DNA of 32,164 bases from Gammaproteobacteria bacterium (GCA_013372875.1 JABXIW010000454.1:1-32164); one strand, 5' to 3'. Positions 1 through 8,877 are shown, counted from the first letter of the stretch. Notes: a model not told the origin generated them from the sequence alone. Made by a program: numbers and translations.

Positions 1-1
1 A

Positions 2-2257
2 GCAGGTGGCACAGATGCTGCTATTGAGTGGGACTCTACAGTTGATTGTTTTGATGAGGGTGGTCTATGTACTATTTTGCTCGAAATTTTTGAGGAAGTT
101 TCATCGCAAGGTACGTCGTTTGTGCAAGCAGGTGTAACCGTTTCGCAACAAAACCGTTTGAATCACGATAATTTCTTATATTTCTCACAGTTCCAAGCGG
201 AGGGCATTGCTCGCTGGCCTGGTAACTTAAAGAAATACCAATTAGTCGATGGTGTTTTAGTGGATTCTGATGGCAAAAATGCAGTTGGCACGGATGGTTT
301 GTTCTTGGAAACAAGAGACGAAAATAATATTGTGACTGGCGGTACAAGTTTCTGGACTGACCCCAACTTCCCTGATGGTAATCAAGTGGAGTCTGGAGGA
401 GCGGTATCAAAGCTATCTAGTTTCTTGAGCGTAACAACAGATGTTAATGGACTGCCTATTTTCGATTCGTTTAATCGGAATATATACACCAATAAAGGCA
501 ATAGCGAAATTTTATTGAGCGATGCTTCGATTGATAAAGCGGCATTTGGTATGGCTGCAAGTACCGATGATGAATTTAATGATGTTAAACGCCAAACGTT
601 AGGTTATCGATTAGAAACAAGAACCCTACAAGATGAAAATGGAAATGATTTTGATGTTAAAAATGTCGCTACATCTATGAACTTGATGGGCGATCCATTG
701 CACAGTGTTCCGCACGTTCTGCGTTATGCAAACGGTAAGACATTGGCCTTTATCGGCACTAATATGGGTTATTTGCATGCCATTGATATTGATGATGGCT
801 CTGAGTCATGGTCATTTATCCCTAGTGATTTATTACCTGAGATGCAAAACTTCTTAAAAGATGTTGATATTGATGGCAACCCAGAAGCTCATAATTATGG
901 ACTTGATGGTGAGATCACTATTGTCCACAGCGATACCGATTTGGATTTCAAAGTTGACTCTGGTGAGCTCGCTTATATGTTTATTGGTATGCGACGTGGC
1001 GGCAATAATTATTACGTTTTTGATATTAGCAGTTCGAGCAAGCCAAAGTATCTATATAAAATAAGTGGATTAAGTCATCAAGCTCAATCATGGTCAAGAA
1101 TGGTTATTGGTAATATTGAGTATGGCGATACATTTAAAACGGTTGCTATTTTTGGTGGCGGCTATGATGACTTATTAGACGGATTAGATACGGACTCCGA
1201 TGGTAGATCAGACTCGTACAATATTACTTATGGTAAAGAAACTACGGGTAACAATGTCATTATTTTTGATGTTGTCGACAAAAAAGTCCTTTGGGACCTT
1301 CAAGGCAGTAGTTTACCTGCAAAGTTACAAATTGGCAGCGTTCCTGGCACAATTCGTGCTATTTCGCTTGGCAATAGCCCATTTGCAAACCATATGTATG
1401 TGAGCGATACCAAAGGCCAAGTATTCCGTTTTGATATTTCACCTACAGATAGTGCTTTTACTGTGACTGGTCAAAGAATTGCGAACTTAGGTGGAACGGG
1501 AACATTATTGAATAACAGTGATAACCGTCGTTTCTTCTATGCGCCAAGTGTTGCGAAAATTCGTGATGAGATATTTGGTCAATACATAGCTATAGCCATT
1601 GGTTCTGGTTACAGAGCTCACCCGTTGGATGAAGAAATTGAAGACCAGTTTTATATGATCCGAGATAAAGCGGTTTATGATTCAACTCCAGGTTTTGATG
1701 CAGAAGCCAATGTCAATAATTTAACTGACGTAACTTTAGAAATTGATGAAGACAATGTTAGTGCCACCGCATCTGCGGATCTATTAACCTCTCGTGGATG
1801 GAAGATCGATTTGAGTGGCGATTTTGGTGGTTCTGCAAACCCAGGCGAGAAAGTACTATCGGAAGCTAGAATTCTAAATAATAAAATATTATTCAGTACT
1901 TATATTCCTTCAGTTAGCTTACCCTCTGCTGGTAGTTGTTCTCCTGTAGTAGGTAATGGTAAGCTGTATGGTGTGAATGTTCAGGACGGCACATCGTTTT
2001 TCTCTGACATCACTAGAGCAATTGAACTAAACTCTCCGGGTATCCCACCTGAGCCACAAGTCTTGATTGTTGATGGACAAGGTATTGTTTGTGTAGGTAA
2101 TGAGTGTGGTGATGATAATGATGATAACTACGATACTGGAGATGGTAATGATAAGCCTATTGTTGAGGGTGAAGATTTCCAACAATTAGTTTCTGCAATT
2201 ATCGAAAAATTTAGTACCATTCAACGTGTGAAATGGAAGAAAAAAGTAGATGGCTAA
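2..2257 (+). CDS. pilY1: PilY1-family type IV pilus tip protein, 3' part (copy a)
   Basis: The reading frame is open from the left edge, so the start and any N-terminal VWA domain lie outside the window; 751 residues are visible. It matches the complete PilY1 at 5691-8792 along its length, with shared blocks such as GNLKKY, GDPLHS, YGLDGEIT, FIGMRRGG/YVGMRRGG and IAIGSGYRAHPL. PilY1 proteins sit at the pilus tip, act in adhesion and pilus dynamics, and carry a C-terminal beta-propeller that binds calcium. An EF-hand-like loop DTDLDFKVDSGE is at 932-967, and a second acidic loop DTDSDGRSD at 1187-1213. The C-terminus carries an Asp-rich stretch (about 2107-2150) that the other copy lacks. The stop overlaps the next pilin start by 8 bases, so they are co-transcribed. 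Confidence 0.9.
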   Translation, partial: AGGTDAAIEWDSTVDCFDEGGLCTILLEIFEEVSSQGTSFVQAGVTVSQQNRLNHDNFLYFSQFQAEGIARWPGNLKKYQLVDGVLVDSDGKNAVGTDGLFLETRDENNIVTGGTSFWTDPNFPDGNQVESGGAVSKLSSFLSVTTDVNGLPIFDSFNRNIYTNKGNSEILLSDASIDKAAFGMAASTDDEFNDVKRQTLGYRLETRTLQDENGNDFDVKNVATSMNLMGDPLHSVPHVLRYANGKTLAFIGTNMGYLHAIDIDDGSESWSFIPSDLLPEMQNFLKDVDIDGNPEAHNYGLDGEITIVHSDTDLDFKVDSGELAYMFIGMRRGGNNYYVFDISSSSKPKYLYKISGLSHQAQSWSRMVIGNIEYGDTFKTVAIFGGGYDDLLDGLDTDSDGRSDSYNITYGKETTGNNVIIFDVVDKKVLWDLQGSSLPAKLQIGSVPGTIRAISLGNSPFANHMYVSDTKGQVFRFDISPTDSAFTVTGQRIANLGGTGTLLNNSDNRRFFYAPSVAKIRDEIFGQYIAIAIGSGYRAHPLDEEIEDQFYMIRDKAVYDSTPGFDAEANVNNLTDVTLEIDEDNVSATASADLLTSRGWKIDLSGDFGGSANPGEKVLSEARILNNKILFSTYIPSVSLPSAGSCSPVVGNGKLYGVNVQDGTSFFSDITRAIELNSPGIPPEPQVLIVDGQGIVCVGNECGDDNDDNYDTGDGNDKPIVEGEDFQQLVSAIIEKFSTIQRVKWKKKVDG

Positions 2258-2735
2258 AAAAATAAAAGCTTTTACAATAATTGAGTTAATGACGGTTGTG
2301 GCTTTAGTAGCAATTGTAGCTGCTATTGCCGTTCCCTCATTAAGAAACTTCATATTAGACAATAAACTTGCGGCATTTTCTAACGACTTTGTCGCTAGCG
2401 TATCAATGGCGAAGGGTGAAGCTATATCGAATCGTGAAAGAGTCTTAATCACTTCTATTAATAACGACTGGGCTAATGGTTGGAAAATCGTTGTCGACTC
2501 TAATGGAGATGGAGACTTCAATGATGCGGAAGATGAAGAAGTAAGGACGGTATCACTCGAGTCTGGTTTGAAGTTAAAGGGAACGCCAAACGATATGACC
2601 ATAAACTCAAATGGCATTATCAGTGGTTTAAATTGGGGTAGTATCACAGTATGTGATGACCGAGGAAAAGGGCGCACTGTTACTGTTGTTGGAGCAGGTA
2701 TTACTAGTATTGATAAGGAGCCTGCTTGTGGCTAA
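2250..2735 (+). CDS. fimT: FimT/FimU (GspH-like) type IV minor pilin, copy a
   Basis: A 161-residue minor pilin. The N-terminus is a class III prepilin signal: a short basic leader (MAKKIKA), then FTIIELM with Glu5 and a hydrophobic helix to about residue 30. The residue before the cleavage point is Ala, not the usual Gly. The globular part has the FimT/GspH pattern: the A-x-x-R/N-containing helix, the ANGWKIVVD strand, and an EF-hand-like acidic loop DSNGDGDFNDAE after it. A late Cys pair (VCDD and PACG) could form a disulphide. FimU/FimT pilins prime pilus assembly with PilV, PilW, PilX and PilE. The ATG overlaps the pilY1 stop, and the next gene (pilE) starts 13 bases downstream. Confidence 0.85.
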   Translation: MAKKIKAFTIIELMTVVALVAIVAAIAVPSLRNFILDNKLAAFSNDFVASVSMAKGEAISNRERVLITSINNDWANGWKIVVDSNGDGDFNDAEDEEVRTVSLESGLKLKGTPNDMTINSNGIISGLNWGSITVCDDRGKGRTVTVVGAGITSIDKEPACG

Positions 2736-2748
2736 TTTAGGAGTTAAG

Positions 2749-3159
2749 ATGAAAAATACAAAAGCCTTTACCTTAATAGAAGTTATGATAGTTGTAGCTG
2801 TTGTAGCTATTTTGGCGGCTATAGCAGTTCCTATGTATCAAGAGCAAATTAGGAAAAGTAAAAGAGCCGATGCTATGCAGGCATTATTAGCTGCATCAGA
2901 AGCTGTAGAGCGTTATAAAGCCGCTAATTTCTCTTATGCAAATTTGGATGGTAATCTAGCCGAGGTGTTTGCAGTGCAAGTACCTGTGGATGGCGGTGCC
3001 GCTTATTTTGATTTGGCCATTGCTGCAGATGCAACTAGTTACAGAATAACCGCAACACCGAAAGATAGTATGAAAAATGATTGCTCATTCGCTATAACTA
3101 ATGCTGGTGTTCGTAGCTATACCAAAGGAAGTAAGTGTTCAACAGTTGATAATTGGTAA
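2749..3159 (+). CDS. pilE: PilE-type minor pilin
   Basis: A 136-residue type IV pilin. The ATG is chosen because AGGAG lies just before it (about 2739-2743) and it gives a short leader, MKNTKA, followed by FTLIEVMIVVAVVAILAAIA with Glu5. As in the preceding gene, the -1 residue is Ala rather than Gly. The C-terminal pair DCSF and SKCS brackets the typical disulphide loop, and the protein ends in W, as PilE-family minor pilins often do. It is the last gene of the first tip cluster: a strong terminator follows 100 bases downstream. Size and position after pilY1 argue for the minor pilin PilE over a major PilA, but a major pilin cannot be excluded from sequence alone. Confidence 0.85.
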   Translation: MKNTKAFTLIEVMIVVAVVAILAAIAVPMYQEQIRKSKRADAMQALLAASEAVERYKAANFSYANLDGNLAEVFAVQVPVDGGAAYFDLAIAADATSYRITATPKDSMKNDCSFAITNAGVRSYTKGSKCSTVDNW

Positions 3160-3258
3160 TTGTAGAGTTTAATAAAGATTACTAAGTCATATAAATACAA
3201 ATCGATACAAAACCGCTACAGACCTGATCTAATAATTATTCTCTGACTGTTTAAAATG

Positions 3259-3284
3259 TGCCCAATTTTATTTGGGCATTTTTT
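3259..3284 (+). terminator. Rho-independent terminator after pilE
   Basis: TGCCCAA (3259-3265) pairs with TTGGGCA (3272-3278) around a 6-base loop and runs into six T residues (3279-3284). It ends the first pilus cluster. The ATG of the next pilin gene follows with no intervening base. Confidence 0.85.
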
Positions 3285-3749
3285 ATGGTCTTTCCTTTTA
3301 ACATCATTAAGTTGATTTCGTACGCAGCTTTTCTGTGCGTTATTGGTTTTCCTGCTGCTTATATTCTTTTTGATTTTAAGCATCAGTCGTTACTTCAAAG
3401 TGCGACTAGCAGCTTTATTAAAGATGTGCAATTTGCGCAAGAGTCAGCAGTTAAAAACAACTTGGCGATTAGTCTTGTTGCCATTGATGGTAACTGGAGC
3501 AATGGTTGGCTGATAAGTTCAGAGCAACAAGGCTTAATAAAAGCATCAAGTCTTAATGCTGAAATCTCTATTGCTAATACCCAAATCCAAAAAAAATCAT
3601 TTCGCCCATCAGGTATCGCTAGCGTTTTACAGCCGTTAGGCAATGATGGATTTCTAATGTGCGATCAAAATGGCCAAGCAAATCATTTAAGCATGATCGC
3701 TAGTGGTTACATAACGGTCAAAAATATCAAACAAGATTGTTTTGCCTAA
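3285..3749 (+). CDS. FimT/FimU-like minor pilin with degenerate prepilin signal (copy b)
   Basis: A 154-residue protein opening the second tip cluster. From FNIIKLI onward its first 60 residues align without a gap to FTIIELM of the FimT at 2250-2735, and later segments (FIKDVQFAQESAVKNN, WSNGWLISS) match the same fold, so homology is clear. The key processing residues are lost: Glu5 is Lys and the -1 residue is Pro (MVFP before FN), which should block cleavage by the prepilin peptidase PilD. The EF-hand-like loop of copy a is also missing. An in-frame GTG at 3258 would lie inside the terminator and is less likely. The SD is poor. It could be an uncleaved membrane-anchored assembly factor, or a decaying pilin. 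Confidence 0.7.
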   Translation: MVFPFNIIKLISYAAFLCVIGFPAAYILFDFKHQSLLQSATSSFIKDVQFAQESAVKNNLAISLVAIDGNWSNGWLISSEQQGLIKASSLNAEISIANTQIQKKSFRPSGIASVLQPLGNDGFLMCDQNGQANHLSMIASGYITVKNIKQDCFA

Positions 3750-3765
3750 AGGTACAGGAGCAGCT

Positions 3766-4362
3766 TTGAAAACTCATCAGCAAGCAGGTTTTAGCTTAGT
3801 GGAAACTCTAATCACAATTTTAGTGGTTTCTATTGGGCTGCTGGGCTTTGCAGCCTTACAAATTAACGCGCTTAACTCTTCAATTGATACTTTTAGTCGT
3901 AATCAAGCGGTCATTATTTTAGAAGATGCTGTTGCTCGAATACGTAACAATAGGGACTACACCAATACTGATAAGCTGCAAGCTAACGCTTATACCAATG
4001 ACTCGAGTGATTTTTATACCTGGTGTGACATCGAGAAAAATACAATCCCTGTCGCATCTTGCAAATCGGGTGAGGCTTGTTCTTTCTCTAAGTTGGCGAA
4101 AGAGGATATTTATCAGATCTGCCAAACCCTTGTTAGCACTAAACTTCCAAACGCCATTATCGGCAGTAAATGTTTTGATCGTGATTCATCGGACGCTGAC
4201 TCTTGCAGCGTAGGTTCGCGAATGAGCTTGTACATGGCCTGGAAAGGCTTTAACCGCAAAGATGTTTCTGGCAAAGAAAATTACAGTCAAAACACTCGTT
4301 GCCAAACAGAAGTTGGCTTGGCTAGTGACTATGCTTGCGTGCAGTTGGAGTTGGTTCAATGA
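3766..4362 (+). CDS. pilV: PilV-type minor pilin
   Basis: 198 residues. The start is a TTG at 3766, chosen because AGGAG ends 5 bases before it (3756-3760) and it gives the compact leader MKTHQQAG before FSLVETLITILVVSIGLLGF. The prepilin signal is canonical, with Gly at -1 and Glu5. The Cys-rich globular part (seven or more Cys) and position after a FimT-like gene fit PilV, a minor pilin of the priming/tip complex. An upstream in-frame TTG at 3742 would overlap the previous gene and has no SD. The TGA stop overlaps the pilW ATG (ATGA), implying translational coupling. Confidence 0.85.
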   Translation: MKTHQQAGFSLVETLITILVVSIGLLGFAALQINALNSSIDTFSRNQAVIILEDAVARIRNNRDYTNTDKLQANAYTNDSSDFYTWCDIEKNTIPVASCKSGEACSFSKLAKEDIYQICQTLVSTKLPNAIIGSKCFDRDSSDADSCSVGSRMSLYMAWKGFNRKDVSGKENYSQNTRCQTEVGLASDYACVQLELVQ

Positions 4363-5105
4363 AGCGATCTAGTTTAATTCAAAGCAAGCAAAAAGGATTC
4401 TCATTGATTGAAATGATGGTGGCCATGTTAATTGGTCTGATCATTATTGCAGCGGTTTATATCGTATTTTTATCGAGCCAAAAAAGCTATCGTTTATCTA
4501 CTGGGATGATGCAGGTTAATGATAATGGACAGTTTTTAGTGCAGTTTTTGCAGTCTGACTTTCAAAAAGCAGGCTGGGTTGATACTGATGTGGAATCACC
4601 TGAGGGGCATAGTTTAGCGATGCCCGTTAAAGACCTGCTCAATAATCAAAAAGCGGGCAATAGTTTAAATTCGGATCAAATTACCGTGCGTTATTACGCT
4701 AACCAGGCATGTGATGGCGCAGCGGCGGTTAATGGTGTAATCGAAAATACTTATCAACTGGTAGTAGTCAACGACAAAACTGAGCTTCAGTGCAATGGCA
4801 TTGCTTTGGCCTCAAACGTAGAGTCGTTTCAATTAGAGTACGGTGTCCTAACCAATAATGGCATTGAATATAAAGATGCCAATGGTATTGCGGATTTGTC
4901 ATTAATTAAAACCATTCGTTTTGCTTTTATCGTTGCCTCTGATAGGCAAAACATTACCTCTTCAAAAAACTCCACTATTAACAATGTGCTTGGCGAAGGC
5001 CCGCTAAATTTCAGCGATGGTCGCTATCGACAAGTGTTTGGAAGCACCGTGGTGTTAAATAATCGTAGTAACTTACCTCCAGAATCACTGCTGGTTACGG
5101 AGTAG
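4359..5105 (+). CDS. pilW: PilW-type minor pilin
   Basis: 248 residues. ATG at 4359 overlaps the pilV stop; a GGAG-like SD is at 4347-4350. The leader MKRSSLIQSKQKG is followed by FSLIEMMVAMLIGLIIIAAVY, a canonical class III signal with Gly at -1 and Glu5. The helix continues through SSQKSYRLS, and the following VNDNGQFLVQFLQSDFQKAGW is typical of PilW/GspJ-like minor pilins. It is expected to be part of the tip-priming complex with PilV, PilX and PilY1. pilX follows after 4 bases. Confidence 0.88.
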   Translation: MKRSSLIQSKQKGFSLIEMMVAMLIGLIIIAAVYIVFLSSQKSYRLSTGMMQVNDNGQFLVQFLQSDFQKAGWVDTDVESPEGHSLAMPVKDLLNNQKAGNSLNSDQITVRYYANQACDGAAAVNGVIENTYQLVVVNDKTELQCNGIALASNVESFQLEYGVLTNNGIEYKDANGIADLSLIKTIRFAFIVASDRQNITSSKNSTINNVLGEGPLNFSDGRYRQVFGSTVVLNNRSNLPPESLLVTE

Positions 5106-5109
5106 CAAG

Positions 5110-5688
5110 ATGAATAATTTTAACCCTAGCTCTCAGAGTGGTTTTTCTTTAGCAGTAGCATTGATCATTTTATTAGTGATGTCGATTGTGGGAATTTCAG
5201 TAATGAACTCAGGCATCTTGTCGCAAAAAATGAGCTCTGCAAACCAAGAGCATGCAATGACATTTCAGGCCGCACAAACCGCCAATAGCACTTATATAAG
5301 CGCCTATCAATACGACCAAAAGCATTTGTTAGATACTGCAGACAAAGCATTTTGGGACGATTTGAGTGCGCCCAGAGCTGGCTATAGCAAATGCACCAAT
5401 AATAAAGGTGCATTGGTCCAATGTAGTGATGATGTGCGCTTGGAGTCTGATCAATTGTTAAAAGCAGAAGTTGAGGCTTTCTATCATGATTGCGAAACCG
5501 CTGCTTTGAAGTGTATGGGCAACAGTTGGGATAACAGCGGTTTGGGTTGCCACTCTTTCCAGCTATTGGGAGAAGGAATATTGGATCTGAATAAGGATGG
5601 CAAGAAAGGGCAAGGCGAAATTAATACCAATATTGAAGAATGGGTACAAGTAGTACGCAGCTGCAACAAGACGCTTGCAGGGAGTTAA
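5110..5688 (+). CDS. pilX: PilX-type minor pilin
   Basis: 192 residues. The leader ends in SSQSG before FSLAVALIILLVMSIVGISV. There is no Glu5, which is usual for PilX_N-family pilins and resembles the tip pseudopilin GspK. The helix is followed by NSGILSQKMSSANQEHAMTF, matching the family's AxxxxxxAFQAAE-like segment. Six Cys occur in the globular part. PilX sits next to PilY1 at the pilus tip in related systems; here pilY1 starts 3 bases after the stop. Confidence 0.87.
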   Translation: MNNFNPSSQSGFSLAVALIILLVMSIVGISVMNSGILSQKMSSANQEHAMTFQAAQTANSTYISAYQYDQKHLLDTADKAFWDDLSAPRAGYSKCTNNKGALVQCSDDVRLESDQLLKAEVEAFYHDCETAALKCMGNSWDNSGLGCHSFQLLGEGILDLNKDGKKGQGEINTNIEEWVQVVRSCNKTLAGS

Positions 5689-5690
5689 TA

Positions 5691-8600
5691 ATGAAAAACA
5701 TATTTAAAGTTTTAATATCAGCTTTTTTAGTGTTTTGCTTAGCGAGCAACCTTAAAGCTGACGACATTGAAATTTACTTTGGCGCATCTTCACCAGCGAA
5801 TGTTTTATTAGTGCTGGATACTTCAGGTTCAATGAATACAGAAGATGTGACTTGTACCGACTCTAATGGTAATGACTATAAATGCAGTCGCCTGCAAGCG
5901 CTCAAAGATGGTGTAGAAATATTTTTAGACAGCATTGAAGACAATGTCAGGGTAGGGGTTATGCGTTTCCCTGCGCAAAGCTCTGGTAATACTATTTTGG
6001 GCGGTGAGCTGTTATATCCCGTTTCGCCAATGGGGGAGCTTGCTGGAGTAAGCGAGTATAGCCATCGTGATAGAGTGAAAGCGATCGTAAAAAATCTCTC
6101 AGCACAAGGCGGTACACCACTAACTCAGACGTTTGAGCAGGCGGTCAAATATTTTGCAGGCGACTTTAAGCATTTGTCAGGTTCAAAGAGCGTTACTCTA
6201 ACTTATGATCAGAAAAATCTTGCAACGGGTCAAATCAGCTATGGCCTAACATGGAGTCAAAAATTCCCTCAATACTTTGGCTCGCTAGTTGATACACCTA
6301 TCGAGCAGCAGTGTTTGCTGCGTAATAAAATTGTCTTACTGACTGATGGTGTGCCGAACTCAACCTTAAATGCCACCAAGGATGATATTAATACACTAAC
6401 ATCCGCTTCTTGTACCACCGCCAATGAGAATGATGAGTCGACCTATGATACTCGCAATGGTCGTGTGCTTGATACAGAACGCAATATTTTTTCAGGCAAA
6501 GACTGTGCCGTAGAGCTAGCAAAGTATTCTGCAAATACAGACTTGATTAGTAGTATGCCGGGCTCTTATGTTGAAGTGGATACGCTAGGTTTTGCTTTGG
6601 ATAGCGATGATCCAAAAGAGTATCTAAAACAGGTGGCCGATGCTGGTAATGGTACGGCTTATGAAGCGTCAGATGCCCAGTCATTAGCTAATGCATTTAA
6701 TGCATCATTGGACTCGGTTTCTGAGTCTAGTAGTTTTGTAGCGCCTAGCGTTCCATTAAGTCAATCGAATCGTTTGAGTAGTGGTAATGAGCTATTTTTA
6801 GCCATGTTTAAACCTGAGTCAAAACAGTTATGGCATGGTAATTTGAAAAAATATTTTTTAAAGGATGGCAAAATTGTTGATAAAAATGGCGCGATTGCGG
6901 TTAACGACAAAGGTGCATTTTACTCAAGTGCTTCAAGTGCTTGGAGTCAGGCCGATGGCGACTCAGTGGTGTTTGGTGGTGCGGCGCAAGCCATGAGTAT
7001 GCCGCGAAGCGTTTACAGCAATATTCTGGAGAAGAATCTGTGGACAAATAAAAACCAAATTATTACTAGCAATAATAAAATAACCAACGAGTTACTTGGC
7101 TTACCAGCAAGCGCTTCAACTGCAGAACTGCAGCAACACATTAGTTGGATCTACAATCAAAAAGTACCTTATGACTCAGACGGTGATGGAGTAAATGATA
7201 CTACCGTGAATCGCTTTGGTGATCCTTTACACTCAAAGCCTGTCATGGTTCGCTACGATGTTGGCAATACGGTATTTGTAGGCTCTAACCAAGGTTATTT
7301 ACATGCGATTAATCCAGATAATACGAGCGGTGACGAGCTATGGTCATTCATGCCGCGCCAATTATTATCGAATGTAGCAACTTGGGCTAAAGATAAAGAT
7401 TTAGCTTCAACCAGTGGCCGCGTTTATGGTTTAGATGGCGAGATAACCGTTTATCATGAAGATAAAGATCGCGATGCTGTTATTGATGCCGGCGAAAAAG
7501 CTTATCTCTACGTTGGAATGCGTCGAGGTGGACGTAATTATTACGCCATTGATATTTCTGATCGCACTAAGCCGCAACTGATGTTTACCATTACAGGTGA
7601 CAAAGCGACTTATGATGAAACTCAAAGTGGCAACTTAGCTTGGGATCAGGTCGAGTATTACGATGGCTTGGCCCAAACTTGGTCTAAGCCAGTTATAGGC
7701 ATGATGAGGTGGGGCAAGCAGCAGCGTTTAGTGATGTTGTTTGGTGGTGGTTACGATGCTACTAGCCAAGATAATTCGAGCACTACCGCTGGCAATACCG
7801 ATTCGCTGGGTAACAATATTTTTATTGCTGACGCTGTGACTGGACAAATGTTGTGGAATGCAAAGGACAACGCCATGCATAAACGCTCTGGCGACTTATC
7901 TGGTCTTTTAACTAATAGTTTTGCTGCCAGTTTATCAGTGGGTGATTTAACAGGTTCTGGTACTATTGAGCACTTTTATGCAGCGGATTTAGGTGGCCAA
8001 CTATTCCGTTTTGATGTGATGGTCAAGAATAATAGTACTAGCATTCAAGGTGCCAAAGTCGCGGATATTCAAGGTTCTGGTGTTGCAGGTAATCGCCGCT
8101 TCTACAACAAACCAGATGTTTCTTTTGTGCGAATGCAAGGCACTACCATGGCTATGATCGCGATTGGTAGTGGCTATCGCGCTCATCCTTTAAATGATGC
8201 GACATCCGATCGATTCTATGTTTTCTTTGATAAAGAGATCGTAAACAAAAAATTTGATAACAGCGTATTTAATGAATCGAGTCTCTACAACATTAGCAAA
8301 AAAATAAAAGGCGTAGATGGTAAAGATCGTTTTGCAACTATTTTTGATATTTTCAATGCCAAAAAGAAAGGTTGGTACTTAGAATTGGCTAAAGGTGAGA
8401 AAGTCTTGTCTGACTCGACCACTATCAATTATCGTATTTTCTTCACCACTTATTCGCCATCAAATAATCCTAATAGTTGTAGCGTTTCGGTGGGCTCAAA
8501 CAAGTTGTATGCCATGAGTGTGTTAGATGGCAGACCAGCATTCAATGAGTTTGATCACAATAGCAGTGGCACCCTTGATGAATTGGATGAGCGCTCAACT

Positions 8601-8792
8601 GAGGTCAATTATGTCGGAATCGCTCCTGGCTTCACGGTTTTGTTCCCAGAGGATGACACCAGCATTGTGTCTTATGTAGGAGCTGAACAAATCTGTAGTG
8701 GTGCTAAGTGCGATTTTGCAAATGAATTGACCACTGTTAAATGGCGTGAAATTGATGATAAGCAAAGGCAAGCAATTATTAACGCTAAGTAG
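5691..8792 (+). CDS. pilY1: PilY1 type IV pilus tip adhesin with VWA domain (copy b)
   Basis: 1033 residues. The ATG at 5691 is chosen over an upstream in-frame start because GGAG (5681-5684) precedes it and a signal peptide follows (residues 1-23, ending LASNLKA). A VWA domain spans about residues 35-365: the MIDAS motif DTSGS is at 43-47, the Thr in GGTPLT near 142 and LLTDG at 216-220. The C-terminal half is the PilY1 beta-propeller (GDPLHSKP, GMRRGG, AIGSGYRAHP). EF-hand-like calcium loops are DKDRDAVIDAGE (591-602) and DSDGDGVND (495-503); the loop equivalent to the second acidic site of copy a is absent. The protein is exported and placed at the pilus tip with PilV, PilW and PilX, and acts in adhesion, surface sensing and retraction control. 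Confidence 0.93.
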   Translation: MKNIFKVLISAFLVFCLASNLKADDIEIYFGASSPANVLLVLDTSGSMNTEDVTCTDSNGNDYKCSRLQALKDGVEIFLDSIEDNVRVGVMRFPAQSSGNTILGGELLYPVSPMGELAGVSEYSHRDRVKAIVKNLSAQGGTPLTQTFEQAVKYFAGDFKHLSGSKSVTLTYDQKNLATGQISYGLTWSQKFPQYFGSLVDTPIEQQCLLRNKIVLLTDGVPNSTLNATKDDINTLTSASCTTANENDESTYDTRNGRVLDTERNIFSGKDCAVELAKYSANTDLISSMPGSYVEVDTLGFALDSDDPKEYLKQVADAGNGTAYEASDAQSLANAFNASLDSVSESSSFVAPSVPLSQSNRLSSGNELFLAMFKPESKQLWHGNLKKYFLKDGKIVDKNGAIAVNDKGAFYSSASSAWSQADGDSVVFGGAAQAMSMPRSVYSNILEKNLWTNKNQIITSNNKITNELLGLPASASTAELQQHISWIYNQKVPYDSDGDGVNDTTVNRFGDPLHSKPVMVRYDVGNTVFVGSNQGYLHAINPDNTSGDELWSFMPRQLLSNVATWAKDKDLASTSGRVYGLDGEITVYHEDKDRDAVIDAGEKAYLYVGMRRGGRNYYAIDISDRTKPQLMFTITGDKATYDETQSGNLAWDQVEYYDGLAQTWSKPVIGMMRWGKQQRLVMLFGGGYDATSQDNSSTTAGNTDSLGNNIFIADAVTGQMLWNAKDNAMHKRSGDLSGLLTNSFAASLSVGDLTGSGTIEHFYAADLGGQLFRFDVMVKNNSTSIQGAKVADIQGSGVAGNRRFYNKPDVSFVRMQGTTMAMIAIGSGYRAHPLNDATSDRFYVFFDKEIVNKKFDNSVFNESSLYNISKKIKGVDGKDRFATIFDIFNAKKKGWYLELAKGEKVLSDSTTINYRIFFTTYSPSNNPNSCSVSVGSNKLYAMSVLDGRPAFNEFDHNSSGTLDELDERSTEVNYVGIAPGFTVLFPEDDTSIVSYVGAEQICSGAKCDFANELTTVKWREIDDKQRQAIINAK

Positions 8793-8819
8793 TTGATATT
8801 TAATACCATTTACTAAATC

Positions 8820-8847
8820 TTGCCAATTACCCCTCGTCATGTAGAAT
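8820..8847 (+). promoter_or_regulatory. Candidate sigma70 promoter of the ParA-like gene
   Basis: TTGCCA (8820-8825) and TAGAAT (8842-8847) are separated by 16 bases. A start near 8854 would leave about 24 bases before the GTG at 8878, which supports that start over the ATG at 8860. Confidence 0.45.
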
Positions 8848-8877
8848 ATTTAAAAAACTATGGATGAGGGGATTTTT

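Noticed and set aside
3258..3284. GTG at 3258 as start of the FimT-like pilin
   Set aside because: It would place nine codons inside a strong terminator hairpin, and no ribosome site is visible.
8830..8871. Inverted repeat CCCCTC / GAGGGG around the ParA-gene promoter, which could hide the Shine-Dalgarno
   Set aside because: The 5' arm would lie upstream of the likely transcript start, and the loop is 30 bases. Probably chance; it could be an operator, but there is no further support.
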